Source: Sphingomonas bacterium (GTDB taxonomy: Bacteria > Pseudomonadota > Alphaproteobacteria > Sphingomonadales > Sphingomonadaceae). From it: a stretch of 15,914 nt of DNA. Positions within the stretch are counted from its first letter, which is position 1; the number at the start of each line of letters is the position of its first letter. Under the pieces are notes generated by a model that made no database searches, was not told the origin of the DNA, and saw only the letters and a list, made by a program, of their open reading frames with translations. Location: assembly GCA_026785645.1 (NCBI GenBank), contig JAJAZM010000007.1, forward strand, positions 1 through 15,914. Reading direction: 5' to 3'. Shown here piece by piece: positions 14,799-15,914 of the stretch. A program made the translations under genes and the position numbers.

Positions 14799-14877
14799 AG
14801 GCGGGCACGCCCTCGCACGCGCCGCGCCACCAGCTATTGCCGGCCCGGTTGGCTTCGAATGATTTACGCTTGGTCAT
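14776..14877 (-). CDS. trpL: Trp-rich leader peptide of the attenuator
   Basis: This open frame of 33 codons plus TAA starts at ATG 14877 with GAGG six bases upstream; a GTG lies directly before the ATG. The peptide begins MTKRKSFEANRAGNS, continues WWRGACEGVP, and ends AWRWPSSL. Four of 33 residues are Trp (16, 17, 27, 29), far above normal use. It lies 35 bases after aroB and ends 26 bases before a terminator. A short Trp-rich peptide followed by a terminator, ahead of Trp-pathway genes, is the classic leader arrangement. The WWR core is also found in the E. coli leader. Leaders are rarely annotated because of their size. The peptide itself need not have a function, although the Sinorhizobium meliloti leader peptide and RNA are known to act in trans. 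Confidence 0.88.
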   Translation of the reverse strand: MTKRKSFEANRAGNSWWRGACEGVPAWRWPSSL

Positions 14878-14886
14878 CACGCGCCT

Positions 14887-14916
14887 CGACTAGGCTGCTT
14901 GTGCGCACCGCGTCAA
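14887..14916 (-). promoter_or_regulatory. Likely trpL-aroF-trpE-trpG promoter
   Basis: TTGACG (14916-14911) contains the aroB stop codon, and TAGTCG (14892-14887) follows after 18 bases (CTAGTC after 17 is an alternative). The same -10 hexamer occurs in the likely rplU promoter. The transcript would start near 14880, three or so bases before the leader ATG. The leader would then be nearly leaderless and its GAGG would be lost, unless readthrough from aroB is used. Confidence 0.5.
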
Positions 14917-15914
14917 TCGCCAACCGCGTTCGGGCGTCCAATCTCGCGGTCGAGAAACGCTGCTACCTCATTAAGTTCGATCGACGAGTCGACGAACGCT
15001 TCGCCAATGCCCTGTGCAAGGATGAACGGAACGCGCCCGCCGCTGGCTTTCTTGTCGCGGGCCATGTGGGCGGCGAGAGCCGATCCGGACGCACCAATTT
15101 TCTCGAGACAGGTTGGCAGCCCGACTGCGGCGAGATGCGCCGTGACCCGGGTAGCATCTGCCGGATAGCACATTCCGCGCTCGGCCGAGAAGCGAAAGGC
15201 GAGGGCCATTCCCAGCGCCACTGCTTCGCCGTGCAGGAGTCGGTCCGAAAAACCACATTCGGCTTCGAGCGCGTGGCCGAACGTATGCCCGAGATTGAGG
15301 AGCGCCCGCACTCCGCTGGTTTCGCGCTCGTCGATGACGACGATCGCCGCCTTACCGGCGACGCTGGTAACAATCGCATGATTGCGGGCGGGACCGTTCG
15401 CCGAAAGCATGGCCGGGCCATTTTTCTCCAGCCAGGCGAAGAAGCCAGCATCCTCGATCAGCGCATATTTGACAATCTCGGCATAGCCCGCACGCAATTG
15501 GCGTGGCTCCAGCGTATCGAGGCAGACCGGATCGATCAGCACCAGCGCAGGCTGGTGGAAGGCGCCGACCAAATTCTTGCCTGCGGAGACGTTGATCCCG
15601 GTCTTGCCCCCGACCGAGCTGTCGACCTGGGCAAGCAAGCTGGTCGGAATCTGCACGAACCGGCAGCCGCGCTTGAGGATGGCGGCAGCGAAGCCAGTGA
15701 GGTCGCCGATCACTCCGCCGCCGAACGCGACAATATGGTCGCCGCGTTCGACGCCGAGGGAAACCAGGCGGTCGATCAGCCCGGACAGACTGGCCCAGCT
15801 TTTGCTTCCCTCGCCGGGCGGGAGGAGGATCGGCACCGCTTCGATCGCGGCCAGCCCCCGCGTCAGCCGTGGCCCTTGAGCGGCCCAGACATTCTCGTCG
15901 CTGACGACGACCAG
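14913..15914 (-). CDS. aroB: 3-Dehydroquinate synthase, N-terminus cut by the right edge
   Basis: The visible 333 residues cover most of the enzyme that closes DAHP to 3-dehydroquinate, the second shikimate step; about 30-40 N-terminal residues lie beyond the window. Seen are the NAD-binding GGGVIGDLTGF (visible residues 65-75), PTSLLAQVDSSVGGKTGIN (90-108), KNLVGAFHQP, and the zinc ligands E146 in GYAEIVKYALI, H210 in LNLGHTFGHALE, and H228 in LLHGEAVALGM. The frame is open from base 15914; a GTG at 15836 is internal and not the start. aroK often lies upstream of aroB, but that is outside the window. The stop falls inside the likely trpL promoter, so readthrough into the Trp unit is possible. 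Confidence 0.96.
   Translation of the reverse strand: MVVVSDENVWAAQGPRLTRGLAAIEAVPILLPPGEGSKSWASLSGLIDRLVSLGVERGDHIVAFGGGVIGDLTGFAAAILKRGCRFVQIPTSLLAQVDSSVGGKTGINVSAGKNLVGAFHQPALVLIDPVCLDTLEPRQLRAGYAEIVKYALIEDAGFFAWLEKNGPAMLSANGPARNHAIVTSVAGKAAIVVIDERETSGVRALLNLGHTFGHALEAECGFSDRLLHGEAVALGMALAFRFSAERGMCYPADATRVTAHLAAVGLPTCLEKIGASGSALAAHMARDKKASGGRVPFILAQGIGEAFVDSSIELNEVAAFLDREIGRPNAVGD

Overview
The window looks like a piece of the chromosome of a GC-rich alphaproteobacterium, most likely a member of the Sphingomonadales. This is an inference from sphingomonad-like protein sequences, a large TonB-dependent receptor, and the alphaproteobacterial gene set rplU / rpmA / GNAT / obgE. Nearly all of it is coding; no insertion sequence, integrase or CRISPR array was found.

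Left part (1-7006). The minus strand carries the classic housekeeping set rplU (L21), rpmA (L27), a GNAT acetyltransferase and obgE. Between the acetyltransferase and obgE lies a block of about 4 kb that mostly reads the other way. It holds a tight plus-strand run (DCC-family DUF393 protein, DUF427 protein, ABC1/UbiB-type kinase, and a 57-residue DUF2256 zinc-ribbon protein). It also holds a divergent pair: a TetR regulator and a PF10118 'metal-dependent hydrolase', with a perfect operator palindrome between them. L21 has an Ala/Lys/Glu/Pro-rich tail about as long as its folded core. A good intrinsic terminator follows rpmA.

Middle part (7007-11342). A 942-residue TonB-dependent outer-membrane receptor on the plus strand converges on a minus-strand pair, an SDR oxidoreductase followed by hspQ. 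A tRNA-Ser(CGA) gene with its own likely promoter follows.

Right part (11343-15914). Reading leftwards on the minus strand: aroB (cut by the right edge), a 33-codon leader peptide with four Trp codons, an intrinsic terminator with an eight-T tract, a type I-beta DAHP synthase, trpE and trpG. The last three genes overlap by 1-4 bases. Leader and terminator have the layout of a tryptophan transcription attenuator: the codons for the last two Trp residues lie in a segment that can pair with the first arm of the terminator. The unit therefore appears to couple the first step of the shikimate pathway and the first step of Trp synthesis to charged tRNA-Trp. trpD, trpC, trpB and trpA are not in the window. 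This attenuator, with its short leader gene, is the most interesting item here.
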